This document shows positions 1-8,035 of a DNA stretch of 64,000 nucleotides, one piece after another. Each line of letters opens with the position of its first letter. The stretch's first letter is position 1. The translations under genes were made by a program, and so were the position numbers. This stretch comes from Bradyrhizobium vignae (lineage in GTDB: Bacteria > Pseudomonadota > Alphaproteobacteria > Rhizobiales > Xanthobacteraceae): contig NZ_RDQF01000015.1 in assembly GCF_004114425.1 (NCBI RefSeq), forward strand, positions 103,517 to 167,516, in the 5' to 3' direction. Below the pieces are notes generated by a model. That model saw only the letters and a program-made list of their open reading frames with translations. It searched no databases and had not been told where the DNA came from.

Positions 1-335
1 TCCTGAGTGGTGTCGACGTAGCGGCCGTCGAGCTGCTCGCCATAGGCGATCGCATGCACCAGGAAATCGATCTTGCCCCACTTCTCCTTCAGCACCGCGA
101 AGGCGGCATCGATGGTCGCGGCATCCGTGACGTCGCAATGGCCGAGCACGAGACCACCGATCTCGGCGGCAAGCGGCTCGACGCGCTTCTTCAGCGCATC
201 GCCCTGATAGGTGAAGGCGAGTTCGGCACCGGCGGCGTGGCATGCCTTGGCGATGCCCCAGGCGATCGAGCGGTTGTTGGCAACGCCGAGGATCACCCCG
301 CGCTTGCCTTGCATCAGACCTGAATTCTGCGCCAT
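1..335 (-). CDS. fabI: Enoyl-[acyl-carrier-protein] reductase FabI, N-terminal part
   Basis: This is the first ~111 codons of an NADH-dependent enoyl-ACP reductase, the last reductive step of each fatty-acid elongation cycle in the cytoplasm. The gene runs off the left edge of the window, so the catalytic Tyr/Lys region is not visible. Reading from the ATG at 335 gives MAQNSGLMQGKRGVILGVAN followed by NRSIAWGIA, the divergent SDR nucleotide-binding motif of FabI, and later FLVHAIAYGE and GRYVDTT, which are also FabI-like. It is transcribed away from the sigma-factor gene. Family assignment is secure from the motifs; the choice of FabI over another FabI paralogue is inference. Confidence 0.9.
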   Translation of the reverse strand, partial: MAQNSGLMQGKRGVILGVANNRSIAWGIAKACHAAGAELAFTYQGDALKKRVEPLAAEIGGLVLGHCDVTDAATIDAAFAVLKEKWGKIDFLVHAIAYGEQLDGRYVDTTQ

Positions 336-435
336 TTTTGAACGTCCCGTCGAGCTCTCGTTGAGGTCTGGAGGTACACCAGCCCTCCCCTGCGGTACAG
401 CCCTAATCCGCGGCGTTAACGCTGTTTCGAGTGCC

Positions 436-460
436 GGAATAGCCGTTCCGCTCGGGTGTT
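436..460 (+). promoter_or_regulatory. Candidate EcfG-like promoter of the ECF sigma gene
   Basis: GGAAT (436-440), 17 bases, then GTT (458-460). This differs by one base from the GGAAC-N17-GTT form seen repeatedly in the 28-46 kb cluster. It sits 48 bases before the preferred start codon at 509, so a transcript starting here would exclude the upstream in-frame ATGs. It is a one-mismatch match and remains a suggestion. Confidence 0.35.
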
Positions 461-508
461 ATGATGGTTGAGGCGCTCGCGCCGAACGCCAGGAACGTCA
501 AGACCTCA

Positions 509-997
509 ATGAATGCGTTTCGCCAGAGTGTGGAAGCCATGATCCCGGCGTTGCGCCGCTATGCCCGTGCGCTGACGCGCGATGCGGATGCGGCCGACGA
601 TCTGGTGCAGGACACGTTGGTACGGGCGCTGCGTTCCGAGCGGCTGTTTCTCGGGGGCGACGTCAGGAGCTGGCTCTATACGATCCTGACCAACCTCAAC
701 AAGAACCGGCGGCGCTCGCTGGCAAGGCGCCCGCAATTCATGCCGCTGACGGAGAACAATCCGGATGCCAGCGGGACCGAGGCCGAAGGACGCGACATCG
801 AGAAGGCGCTGGCGACGCTCGTCGAGGAACAGCGTTCGGTGCTGCTGCTGGTGATGCTGGAAGGCATGAGCTATCGCGAGGTCGCCGACATCCAGGGCGT
901 GCCGATCGGCACCGTGATGTCGCGCCTGGCGCGCGCCAGGGCCCACGTCAAAGCCTCGCTGGAGGGCGAGCGCCCGGCGCTCAGGCGGGTGAAATGA
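509..997 (+). CDS. ECF-family RNA polymerase sigma factor
   Basis: A short sigma-70 factor (162 aa from the preferred ATG) that would direct RNA polymerase to a small set of promoters. Region 2 is visible as RRYARALTRDADAADDLVQD near residues 15-35. Region 4 is visible as EEQRSVLLLVMLEGMSYREV followed by GTVMSRLARAR near residues 110-150. In-frame ATGs at 461 and 464 would add 15-16 residues before region 2. I chose 509 because a promoter-like element ends at 460 and ECF factors normally begin just before region 2. An anti-sigma gene follows 105 bases downstream, the usual pairing. No NepR or PhyR is adjacent, so this is not the general-stress EcfG itself. The regulon is unknown. Confidence 0.88.
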   Translation: MNAFRQSVEAMIPALRRYARALTRDADAADDLVQDTLVRALRSERLFLGGDVRSWLYTILTNLNKNRRRSLARRPQFMPLTENNPDASGTEAEGRDIEKALATLVEEQRSVLLLVMLEGMSYREVADIQGVPIGTVMSRLARARAHVKASLEGERPALRRVK

Positions 998-1102
998 GGA
1001 CAGGGTGATGCATCGCGTTTCGCGCGCCCGCAGACTGCAGAGGACGCGAGCGAAGTTGAGCCACGAACGATTTTTTGGGCCGCAGAGCCAGAGACGACCG
1101 AT

Positions 1103-1873
1103 ATGAACGACCGCAAGATCCCAGTGACCGAGGACGAACTGCACGCCTATGTCGATGGCGAGCTGCCGGCCGAGCGCCGCGCCGACGTCGAGGCCTTTCT
1201 TGCCGCCCATCCCGACGAGGCCGAGCGCGTGCAGTCCTGGCGTGCCATGGCTGAGATGCTGCACGCCCGCTACGATTCCGTCGCCCAGGAACCGGTGCCG
1301 GCGCGCCTGGAATTGGAGCGGCTGGAGCGCCGCCCGTGGCAATGGCTCTATGGCGCCGCCGCGGCCGTGCTGGTTGCTTTCGTCGCCGGCGGCACGGCCG
1401 GTTGGGTCGCGCATGGTGCTGCCAATGCGCCCTCAACCTTCCAGAGCTTTACGGCGGACGCGCTCGACGCCCATCGGCTCTATGTCGTCGAGGTCCGCCA
1501 CCCCGTCGAGGTCGGCGGCAACGAGCGCGACCACTTGCAGGCCTGGCTGACCCGGCGTTGCGGCTGGACCGTGTTCGCTCCGAATTTGGAGGCGAGCGGG
1601 CTGAAGCTGGTTGGCGGCCGGCTCTTGCCGGGACCGAACGGCCCAGCGTCGTTCCTGATGTATGAGGGTGCCTCGGGCGAGCGGTACACGATCTACTCCG
1701 CCAAGACCGAGAATGGTGCAACGCAAATGCGCTACGCCAAAACGGACAAGGACGGCGCGCTGTTCTGGGCCGACCGCGGCGTCGGCTACGTCGTCAGCGG
1801 CAGCAGTGACCGCGACCGGCTGACCAGGGTGGCACAGGCCGTCTACGACCAGGCGGAGAAAAACGGCACCTGA
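1103..1873 (+). CDS. Membrane anti-sigma factor
   Basis: A 256-aa protein with the layout of transmembrane anti-sigma factors. The cytoplasmic N-terminal helix-rich part (residues 1-75) contains DELHAYVDGELPAERRADVE. One membrane segment follows at about residues 80-103 (LYGAAAAVLVAFVAGGTAGW), then a periplasmic domain of about 150 residues. The N-terminal part resembles the anti-sigma fold but has no HxxxCxxC zinc motif. It lies downstream of the ECF sigma gene in the same direction, so it probably binds and inhibits that factor until an envelope signal releases it. Partner assignment is by context; the signal is unknown. Confidence 0.8.
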   Translation: MNDRKIPVTEDELHAYVDGELPAERRADVEAFLAAHPDEAERVQSWRAMAEMLHARYDSVAQEPVPARLELERLERRPWQWLYGAAAAVLVAFVAGGTAGWVAHGAANAPSTFQSFTADALDAHRLYVVEVRHPVEVGGNERDHLQAWLTRRCGWTVFAPNLEASGLKLVGGRLLPGPNGPASFLMYEGASGERYTIYSAKTENGATQMRYAKTDKDGALFWADRGVGYVVSGSSDRDRLTRVAQAVYDQAEKNGT

Positions 1874-2271
1874 GCAACCGCATGAGCATGGTGCCCAGAT
1901 TCCGTCATCGAAAATTTGGAATCAGGACATCGACGCGTCTCATTATCGCACCGGGTGTTCACGCGATTATGAGTGGCGTTCGATCCGCCGATCGACGCAG
2001 GCGGCCTCGATTGGGGTTTTTGGTACCGCGCTGGTCCCCCTCTCGAGGCCGCACCTTTGTCGGCTGCCCCGCCGGACAGCCGACACGTCTCAAATGTCAG
2101 CGTCGAAGCGCAATGCGCGCTTCAGCCGTATGTTGAGCATCATCCTTTAAGAGAATGCTCCGATCGTCGAGGTGGCCTCGGAATGGCGGCTTCTTGTCGT
2201 TTGCGCATGACCTCTTCGGAAGACCGCTGCGCACTTTCGCGCTAGCGCGGCCCTCCGGGTCCGGATCATGC
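1874..2271. other. Intergenic gap between anti-sigma gene and J-domain gene
   Basis: 398 bases between convergent genes. The right end holds a copy of a palindromic Bradyrhizobium-type repeat (2203-2272). I see no convincing coding frame, RNA gene or promoter in the remaining 1874-2202. Confidence 0.6.
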
Positions 2272-2272
2272 T
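2203..2272 (-). repeat. Palindromic intergenic repeat, degenerate copy
   Basis: On the minus strand this reads AGCATGATCCGGA ... AAAGTGCGCAGCGGT ... AGGTCATGCGC. It is a diverged and longer relative of the well-kept copy at 7901-7946. It abuts the stop codon of the J-domain gene and could act as its transcription end, but that is inference. Confidence 0.6.
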
Positions 2273-3234
2273 TAGCCGAGCCCACTCCGCGGATTGTAGG
2301 GATGTTGGTCCCGCCACCTCTCCATCAATGCCTCGAGCTCGGCGTCGTTCCCGTCTGGTAGCATAATCCTGATGGTCACCAAGAGATCCCCGGTTCCACC
2401 GGCTTTCGGCAGGCCCTTGCCCTTGAGGCGAAAGGTCCGGCCGCTGGAGGTGTTCTTGGGGACCGAGAGCTCGACGGCATTGCCGAGGGTGGGCACGCGG
2501 ACCTTGCCGCCGAGCACCGCCTCGTAAAGCGTGACCGGCAGGTCGATCTTGAGGTCGGCACCCTCGACCTTGAAGAACGGGTGCGGCGCGATGTTGATCG
2601 TGATCAGGAGATCGCCGGGCGGATGGCCTGGCGCGCTCTCGCCCTGCCCCCGGAGCCGAATCTGCTGGCCTTCGGCGACGCCAGCGGGAATCTTGACGTT
2701 GAGCTCCTTGCCCGTCGGCAACCGGATGCGCTTCTCGCCACCCTTGGCCGACTCCTCCAGCGAGACGGACATGGCCACGTTGACATCGAGATCGAGCCCG
2801 ATGCCGCCGGTGTCGAACTCGAACTGTGCGCCGCCGCCGGCCCCCGGCCGCGCGCCCCGCATCCCGCCGCCGAACATGCTGTTGAGAATATCCTCGAACG
2901 CGCCGCCGCCCGGGCCGCCCGCACCGCCGCTCCGGAACGTATAGCTCTCGAACCCGCCGGGGCCCGCGCGGCCGCGTGGGCCGCCGCCACCCGGAAAGCC
3001 CTGGAAGCGCGGCTTGCCCTCGGCGTCGATCTCACCGCGATCGAACTGCTTGCGCTTGTCCTCGTCGCCGAGGATCTCGTTGGCCGAGTTGATCTCGGCA
3101 AAGCGCTCGGCGGCCTTCGGGTCACCCTTGTTGCTGTCGGGATGGTGCTTCTTGGCCAGCTTGCGATAGGCGCTCTTGATGGCGGCAGCGTTGGCGCTCC
3201 GCGGCACCCCCAAGACCTCGTAGGGGTCGCGCAT
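2272..3234 (-). CDS. J-domain co-chaperone (DnaJ class B / CbpA type)
   Basis: A 320-aa DnaJ-family co-chaperone that would stimulate Hsp70 (DnaK) ATPase activity and deliver substrates. The J domain occupies residues 4-66 with the essential HPD at 31-33. A Gly/Phe-rich linker covers about 78-140 (GFPGGGGPRGR, SMFGGGMRG). Two beta-rich C-terminal substrate domains follow (about 150-315; LPVTLYEAVLGGKVRVPTL is diagnostic). The CxxCxGxG zinc-finger repeats of true DnaJ are absent, placing it in the CbpA/DjlA-like class B group. No dnaK or grpE lies nearby. CbpA in E. coli also binds curved DNA; whether this one does is unknown. Confidence 0.92.
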   Translation of the reverse strand: MRDPYEVLGVPRSANAAAIKSAYRKLAKKHHPDSNKGDPKAAERFAEINSANEILGDEDKRKQFDRGEIDAEGKPRFQGFPGGGGPRGRAGPGGFESYTFRSGGAGGPGGGAFEDILNSMFGGGMRGARPGAGGGAQFEFDTGGIGLDLDVNVAMSVSLEESAKGGEKRIRLPTGKELNVKIPAGVAEGQQIRLRGQGESAPGHPPGDLLITINIAPHPFFKVEGADLKIDLPVTLYEAVLGGKVRVPTLGNAVELSVPKNTSSGRTFRLKGKGLPKAGGTGDLLVTIRIMLPDGNDAELEALMERWRDQHPYNPRSGLG

Positions 3235-3338
3235 TCGTCACGTCTCCTTCAAGAAATCGAATTGTTAAGGGCTCCCCACCCCACCTGCCGTTCATGTGGG
3301 AAGAGAGTGGCATTTTTGCAACTCAGCTTGCGCTGAAC

Positions 3339-3746
3339 CTAGTTCCGCCACGGCTTTAGCGTACGAATCTCCCAACGGCCACGGCTGCTTTGGCAACCGG
3401 CGCCCTGGAGCCAGCTTTCAGTGCGGCCATTGACGTAGCTTGCCAGGAAATCGCGGCATTTGCGGCCGTCCTCGGCGGCATAGGACTGCGCGATCGGTGT
3501 CACCGAGCCGCGGGCCCCGGTCTCCGGATTCTCCCAGTGCTGGCTGGAATCCTTGTCGCCCTTGCTCAGGACGTCGGAGGCTGCGTTGCGGGTGAAGGCG
3601 AGATCGGTCTCGGTCGGCGGGGCATCCTTCGCCGGCCGTGCGATCGAGCCGGTGAGATCGCCGTCATCGGCTTTGGCATAGGCGCTGCTGTCGTTGCGGG
3701 AAAAGCTGCAGCCGCCGGTGCCAACCCCGATCAGAATCATCGTCAT
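3339..3746 (-). CDS. Surface lipoprotein, RT0821/Lpp0805-like
   Basis: A small exported protein (135 aa from the ATG at 3746). The N-terminus MTMILIGVGTGGC fits a short lipoprotein signal with the lipidated Cys in GTGGC. The C-terminal half (ENPETGARGSVTPIAQSY, CRDFLASYVNGRTESWLQG, GRWEIRTLKPW) matches the 17-kDa surface-antigen-like proteins of alphaproteobacteria. Function is unknown; these are outer-membrane-associated proteins. The signal peptide lacks an N-terminal positive charge, so the start may be misplaced, but upstream in-frame codons run toward pdxH and offer no ATG before the divergent gene. It shares a short divergent promoter region with pdxH. Confidence 0.75.
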   Translation of the reverse strand: MTMILIGVGTGGCSFSRNDSSAYAKADDGDLTGSIARPAKDAPPTETDLAFTRNAASDVLSKGDKDSSQHWENPETGARGSVTPIAQSYAAEDGRKCRDFLASYVNGRTESWLQGAGCQSSRGRWEIRTLKPWRN

Positions 3747-3792
3747 GACGAAGCCGGACGGCCGGATCGCCGATAGGCCAACGCGTCCCCAT

Positions 3793-3806
3793 GCCCTATA
3801 TAGGGC
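3793..3806. promoter_or_regulatory. Perfect palindrome in the pdxH divergent promoter region
   Basis: GCCCTATATAGGGC is a perfect 14-base palindrome. It lies 46 bases upstream of the lipoprotein start and 53 bases upstream of pdxH. Its centre TATATA could be part of a -10 element for either gene. It may be an operator; no regulator is identified. Confidence 0.45.
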
Positions 3807-3859
3807 GGTAGCGGACAACAACGCGTTTTGGGCCGCGGGACGCAACTCGGACTCCAGAC

Positions 3860-4501
3860 ATGACCGACACGACCTCGATGAAACACCAGACACCCTTAAC
3901 ATCCGGTGATTTCACCGCTGCCGATGAGCCATTTGCGCTGTTCGAGGCTTGGCTGAACGAGGCGATCAAGAGCGAGCCGAACGATCCGAACGCCATGGCG
4001 CTCGCAACCGTCGACCCTGACGGGCTGCCTGATGTGCGCATGGTGCTGATGAAGGGCTTCGATGCCGATGGTTTCGTCTTCTACAGCCACATCGCCAGCC
4101 AGAAGGGCCGCGAGCTCGCCGCAAATCCTAAGGCAGCATTACTTTTTCACTGGAAGTCGCTGCGCCGTCAGGTCCGCATCCGCGGCAACGTGACGCCGGT
4201 GACCGACGCGGAGGCCGACGCCTATTTCGCGACGCGCCCCAAGCAGGCGCAGATCGGCGCCTGGGCGAGCAAGCAGTCGCAAGAGCTGGAGAGCCGCTTC
4301 GCCTTCGAACAAGCCATCGCCAAGGTTGCGGCCAAATACGTCATCGGCGAAGTGCCGCGGCCGCCGGGCTGGAGCGGCTGGCGCATCACGCCCTTGCGTA
4401 TCGAGTTCTGGCACGACCGCCCGTTTCGGCTCCACGACCGCATCGAATTTCGCCGTGACGCCGCCGGTCAGAAATGGTCCAAGACGCGGATGTATCCTTG
4501 A
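3860..4501 (+). CDS. pdxH: Pyridoxamine 5'-phosphate oxidase
   Basis: The FMN-dependent enzyme that oxidises pyridoxine/pyridoxamine 5'-phosphate to pyridoxal 5'-phosphate, the last step of vitamin B6 synthesis and salvage. At 213 aa it has the family's usual length. Conserved blocks are in order: [10 protein letters not shown] and [15 protein letters not shown] (FMN phosphate and ring contacts), [15 protein letters not shown], and the C-terminal domain ending KTRMYP, where RLxP is commoner. An SDR gene follows 44 bases downstream on the same strand and is probably co-transcribed. Confidence 0.96.
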   Translation: MTDTTSMKHQTPLTSGDFTAADEPFALFEAWLNEAIKSEPNDPNAMALATVDPDGLPDVRMVLMKGFDADGFVFYSHIASQKGRELAANPKAALLFHWKSLRRQVRIRGNVTPVTDAEADAYFATRPKQAQIGAWASKQSQELESRFAFEQAIAKVAAKYVIGEVPRPPGWSGWRITPLRIEFWHDRPFRLHDRIEFRRDAAGQKWSKTRMYP

Positions 4502-4545
4502 GCCTCATCTTGAATCTTGTCTCGAGCTTTGGGCCAACCTGAAAG

Positions 4546-5304
4546 ATGTCCATGCCGCATTCGTCCAATGCACCGCGTCGTACGCTGCTTCTGACCGGAG
4601 CCAGCCGCGGCATCGGCCACGCCACGGTGATCCGCTTTTCCTCGGCGGGCTGGCGCGTCATCACCTGCTCGCGGCATCCTTTCCCGGAGGACTGTCCGTG
4701 GGACGCCGGCCCTGAGGACCACATCCAGGTCGACCTCGGCGACCCCGGGGACACCTTGCGCGCAATCAGCGAAATCCGCCGCCGGCTCGAAGGTGGCACG
4801 CTGCATGCGCTGGTCAATAACGCCGCGATCTCGCCCAAGGGCCCCGGTGGCTCCCGACTCGGCTCGGTCGACACCGATCTCGACACCTGGACGCATGTCT
4901 TCCACGTCAACTTCTTCGCGCCGATCATGATGGCGCGCGGGCTGATCGAGGAATTGAAGGCGGCAAAGGGCTCGGTGGTGAACGTCACCTCGATCGCGGG
5001 CTCGCGCGTGCACCCCTTCGCCGGCGCCGCCTATGCCACCTCGAAGGCGGCACTCGCCGCGCTGACGCGCGAGATGGCCTCCGACTTCGGCCGCGTCGGC
5101 GTGCGTGTCAACGCGATCGCGCCGGGCGAGATCGACACCTCGATCCTGTCGCCGGGCACCGAGAAGATCGTCGAGCAGCAGATCCCGATGCACCGCCTCG
5201 GCACGCCCGACGAGGTCGCAAAAATCATCTACGTGCTGTGCACGGATACTTCGTCCTACGTCAACGGCGCCGAGATCCACATCAACGGCGGCCAGCACGT
5301 GTGA
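4546..5304 (+). CDS. SDR-family NAD(P)-dependent oxidoreductase
   Basis: A classical short-chain dehydrogenase/reductase of 252 aa. The nucleotide-binding motif TGASRGIG is at 17-24, NNAA at 91-94, the catalytic Ser at 149 and YxxxK as Y163/K167. The C-terminal NGAEIHINGGQ is typical. The first ATG (4546) and a second at 4552 are both possible; the difference is two residues. It follows pdxH in the same direction with a 44-base gap, so the two are likely one transcript, but the substrate cannot be read from sequence. Confidence 0.9.
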   Translation: MSMPHSSNAPRRTLLLTGASRGIGHATVIRFSSAGWRVITCSRHPFPEDCPWDAGPEDHIQVDLGDPGDTLRAISEIRRRLEGGTLHALVNNAAISPKGPGGSRLGSVDTDLDTWTHVFHVNFFAPIMMARGLIEELKAAKGSVVNVTSIAGSRVHPFAGAAYATSKAALAALTREMASDFGRVGVRVNAIAPGEIDTSILSPGTEKIVEQQIPMHRLGTPDEVAKIIYVLCTDTSSYVNGAEIHINGGQHV

Positions 5305-5311
5305 CGGTGAG

Positions 5312-5353
5312 CGTCGTTCCGGGGCAGTGCGAAGCATCGAACCCGGAATGACG
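5312..5353. repeat. Palindromic intergenic repeat (CCGGGG/CCCGGAATGA family)
   Basis: GTCGTTCCGGGGC ... GCCCGGAATGAC-like ends form a stem; the same family recurs at 10866-10968 and 11934-12036. It lies just after the SDR stop codon and may fold as a transcript end. Confidence 0.6.
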
Positions 5354-5456
5354 GATGAATTGATCAACTGATTTCGCCGTAGCTTGAATTGGGAAGCAAG
5401 GCGATCCAGACAACGCCGCCGCAAGATCTGGATCGCCTGCCCTTATCTTCCGTTCC

Positions 5457-5675
5457 TCAATCGATTCGAATCCGACGTGACCGATCGCGCAGCCTGGGGG
5501 CTGCGGCATTGAATGCAGTCGAGCAGTCGTCGTCGTTCTCACCATCGAGCAGCGGAGCACCACAGTGCCGGCACATGCGTGCCGACATCGACGGCGCCTT
5601 GCCGCTCGCCAGGACCTGACGATAGTTCGCCAGATCGATGACGTTGCGGGGCGACGTTATGTGTTTTTCAACCAT
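5457..5675 (-). CDS. Small CxxC protein of unknown function
   Basis: A 72-aa basic/acidic mixed protein. N-terminal NVIDLANYRQVLASGK is followed by MCRHCGAPL, giving a CxxC pair (C35, C38) and a further Cys at 51, so a single zinc-ribbon knuckle is possible. It has no signal peptide or membrane segment. I recognise the architecture as a small Rhizobiales-type hypothetical protein but cannot name a function. It stands alone between the SDR gene and corA, with coding-like third-position GC bias. Confidence 0.6.
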   Translation of the reverse strand: MVEKHITSPRNVIDLANYRQVLASGKAPSMSARMCRHCGAPLLDGENDDDCSTAFNAAAPRLRDRSRRIRID

Positions 5676-5881
5676 GGCTGTTCCTCGCGGCTACGCACTG
5701 CTTATCGCAGACAAGTTTCGCGCAAACGTTCAGCCCACCGCTCAAATTTTACCGGAGGAATTGCGGCACGACGCACACATCACCGCGTCGCCGCAATCCC
5801 GATCTATTCTGCGACACGATTCACCGTGTCTCAGCGAGCAGCGTAAGGTCTCGGTAGGTATCTTTGCTCGAGCCCGGCAAC

Positions 5882-6859
5882 CTACAGCCACTTCTTCCAC
5901 TTGAAGATCCAGTACGGAACGATGGCGGCGAGCAGCATCATCACCAGCGCCATCGGATAGCCGTGCACCCATTCGAGTTCCGGCATCACCTTGAAATTCA
6001 TGCCGTAGATCGAGGCGATCAGCGTCGGCGGCATCAGGACAACTGCCATGACCGAAAACAGCTTGATGATGTTGTTCTGCTCGAGATTGACGACGCCGAG
6101 CATGGCATCGAGCACGAAGGTGATCTTGTTGGACAGATAGGAGGCGTGGTCGGTCAGCGAGGCGACGTCGCGCTGCATGGTCTTGAGCTGCTCGCGCATG
6201 TCCTTCGACCATTTCACGCCCTCGACGACCGCGGACAGGAACGTCACGACGCGGCCGATCGACACCAGACTCTCGCGAACCTTCGAGGTCAAGTCGCCCT
6301 TGCGGCCGATCGAGATCAAGATCTGGGAATATCGCTTTGCCTGCCCATGGCGCTCGCTCTCGGGCTCGAAGATGTCGTGCGAGACCTGATCGATCTCGGT
6401 GCCGCAACGCTCCAGAATGTCGGCGCAGCGGTCGATCACGGCGTCGAGCAGTTCCATCAGCACCATCTCGCCGGTGATGGAAGGCGTGCAGGAGCGAGCC
6501 AGCTTGGCCTCGACCAGGGCGAACGGCTTCGGCAGGTCGTAGCGCACCGTCACCAGGCGGTGGTCGCCGAGGATGAAGGTCACCGCCGTGGTCCGGGGCA
6601 TGTCGGTATCGGAGTGGCACATCAGGGTCGCTGTCATGTAGCGCGCGCCGTTCTCCATATAGAGGCGGCTGGAGATCTCGATCTCCTGCATGTCTTCCCG
6701 GGTCGGGATGGCGATGCCCGCGAGCCGCTCCACCGCCTTGTCCTCGGCCGCGCTCGGATTGACGAGGTCGATCCAGACGGCGTTCTCCGGCACCGCCGCA
6801 AGATCCTCGATGACAGCCTTCTTGAGGGCGGACTCGGAGGGAACAAACACCGCAAACAT
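5882..6859 (-). CDS. CorA-family divalent metal ion transporter
   Basis: A 325-aa CorA-type channel for Mg2+ (possibly Co2+/Ni2+) uptake across the inner membrane. The large cytoplasmic N-terminal domain is followed by a long helix. Two membrane segments lie at the C-terminus, with the signature YGMNFKVMPE between them (GMN motif) and a basic tail FKWKKWL. The ATG at 6859 is preferred because a GGAGC ribosome-binding-like sequence lies just upstream; the codon before it is TTG. It is divergent from the L,D-transpeptidase gene. Ion specificity is inferred from the family only. Confidence 0.92.
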   Translation of the reverse strand: MFAVFVPSESALKKAVIEDLAAVPENAVWIDLVNPSAAEDKAVERLAGIAIPTREDMQEIEISSRLYMENGARYMTATLMCHSDTDMPRTTAVTFILGDHRLVTVRYDLPKPFALVEAKLARSCTPSITGEMVLMELLDAVIDRCADILERCGTEIDQVSHDIFEPESERHGQAKRYSQILISIGRKGDLTSKVRESLVSIGRVVTFLSAVVEGVKWSKDMREQLKTMQRDVASLTDHASYLSNKITFVLDAMLGVVNLEQNNIIKLFSVMAVVLMPPTLIASIYGMNFKVMPELEWVHGYPMALVMMLLAAIVPYWIFKWKKWL

Positions 6860-7195
6860 CAAAAGCTCCAGAGAACCTGCGACAGAATGACAGCCCTTAG
6901 CGCGATTCTGACAGGTTCACGATGACAACAACATTAACGGAGCGTTTGCATTTGTGGCGACCCCGGGGCTCAACTGTGGCACGGAATCGACAGCCTGGCG
7001 CGTCTGGCCAAAAAACCTTCACAACACCCCCAAATTTGCGGCAGAAAAGCCACAGCTGAGGTCTTGCAGCGCGGGAAAAAGGCTTCAGCGCTGGAATTGT
7101 GGCAGATTTCGACGATAATGAGATTAACGGAGTCGAGGAACTTGGGCGCTAAGCTCAGGCCTTCCGCACGGTATTGTTTTGATTGGAACCAAACC
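6860..7195. other. Divergent promoter region corA / L,D-transpeptidase
   Basis: 336 bases, relatively AT-rich for this genome, between divergent genes and so holding both promoters. The decamer ATTAACGGAG occurs twice (about 6932 and 7122). No coding frame or RNA gene is evident. Confidence 0.5.
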
Positions 7196-7882
7196 ATGTC
7201 GTCGCTGAAAGTTAAGTTGGGGATTTTGGCCGCTGGCCTGATGCTGTCGGGCTGCATGCAGGCCACGCACTATGAAGCGACCGACACCAAGGCCTTTAAG
7301 CCAAAGGACAAGGAACTCCTGGCCAAGGTCCGGTACGAAAACACCCCCGTCGCAGAGCCGTTCCGCCGCGCCATCGTAGAATACCACCGCAAGGAAGCCC
7401 CGGGCTCGATCGTGGTCGATTCCGACAATCACTACCTCTATTACGTGCTGGAGGGCGGCAAAGCGATCCGTTACGGCATCACGGTCGGCGAAGAGGCCAT
7501 GGCTTGGTCAGGCATCGCCAAGGTTGGCAGCATGACCGAATGGCCGGCCTGGCATCCGACGCCCGGTGAGATTGCACGCTTGGGCGTGCCGACCTATGTC
7601 GCCCCGGGTCCGGACAATCCGATGGGGTCCCGCGCGATGTATCTCTATTCGGGCGGCAAGGACACGCTGTTCCGCATCCACGGCACCAACCAGCCGGAAT
7701 ACATCGGCGCCTCGATCTCGTCAGGCTGCATCCGCCTGACCAATGAGGACGCAATCGACCTCTATAACCGGGTCAAGGTCGGCACCATCGTCGTGGTGCT
7801 CGAGCCCAAGCATGGCGACTCGCCGTACAACTCGCGGCTGGCGCTCGGCACCAGCCAAACCGGCCAAGCGGGCAGCTACTGA
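7196..7882 (+). CDS. L,D-transpeptidase lipoprotein (YkuD domain)
   Basis: A 228-aa exported peptidoglycan enzyme forming 3-3 cross-links or attaching proteins to peptidoglycan. The signal is MSSLKVKLGILAAGLMLSGC, with a lipobox and Cys at residue 20. The YkuD catalytic motif is present: HGTN with H162, and SSGCIRL with the nucleophile C178. Upstream in-frame codons exist, but the start at 7196 is the one that gives a normal lipoprotein signal peptide. A strong hairpin with a T-run follows at 8009. Precise cross-linking role is unknown. Confidence 0.92.
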   Translation: MSSLKVKLGILAAGLMLSGCMQATHYEATDTKAFKPKDKELLAKVRYENTPVAEPFRRAIVEYHRKEAPGSIVVDSDNHYLYYVLEGGKAIRYGITVGEEAMAWSGIAKVGSMTEWPAWHPTPGEIARLGVPTYVAPGPDNPMGSRAMYLYSGGKDTLFRIHGTNQPEYIGASISSGCIRLTNEDAIDLYNRVKVGTIVVVLEPKHGDSPYNSRLALGTSQTGQAGSY

Positions 7883-7900
7883 TCGCCTCCGAGCCCTAAA

Positions 7901-7946
7901 GCATGATCCGGAAAAGTGCGAAGCGGTTTTCCGGAAAGATCATGCG
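7901..7946 (+). repeat. Palindromic intergenic repeat, intact copy
   Basis: GCATGATCCGGAAAAGTGCG ... CCGGAAAGATCATGC folds on itself through GCATGATC/GATCATGC and CCGGAAA/TTTTCCGG. This repeat family is common in Bradyrhizobium intergenic regions; a degenerate copy is at 2203-2272. Confidence 0.75.
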
Positions 7947-7958
7947 TAAACAACAAGC

Positions 7959-7999
7959 TAAAGCGCGATGACGATTCATCCAAATCTCATCGCGCTTTA
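7959..7999. repeat. Inverted repeat with 13-base perfect arms
   Basis: TAAAGCGCGATGA (7959-7971) and TCATCGCGCTTTA (7987-7999) flank a 15-base loop. It sits directly behind the GCATGATCC repeat and ahead of the terminator at 8009, as the second half of a composite intergenic element. Confidence 0.7.
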
Positions 8000-8008
8000 G
8001 ACATCCAG

Positions 8009-8035
8009 AAGCGCCGGTTTCACCGGCGCTTTTTT
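8009..8035 (+). terminator. Rho-independent terminator of the L,D-transpeptidase gene
   Basis: AAGCGCCGG-TTTCA-CCGGCGCTT followed by a run of Ts. The hairpin overlaps the last codons of the convergent extensin-like gene, so it is both terminator and coding sequence. Confidence 0.8.
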
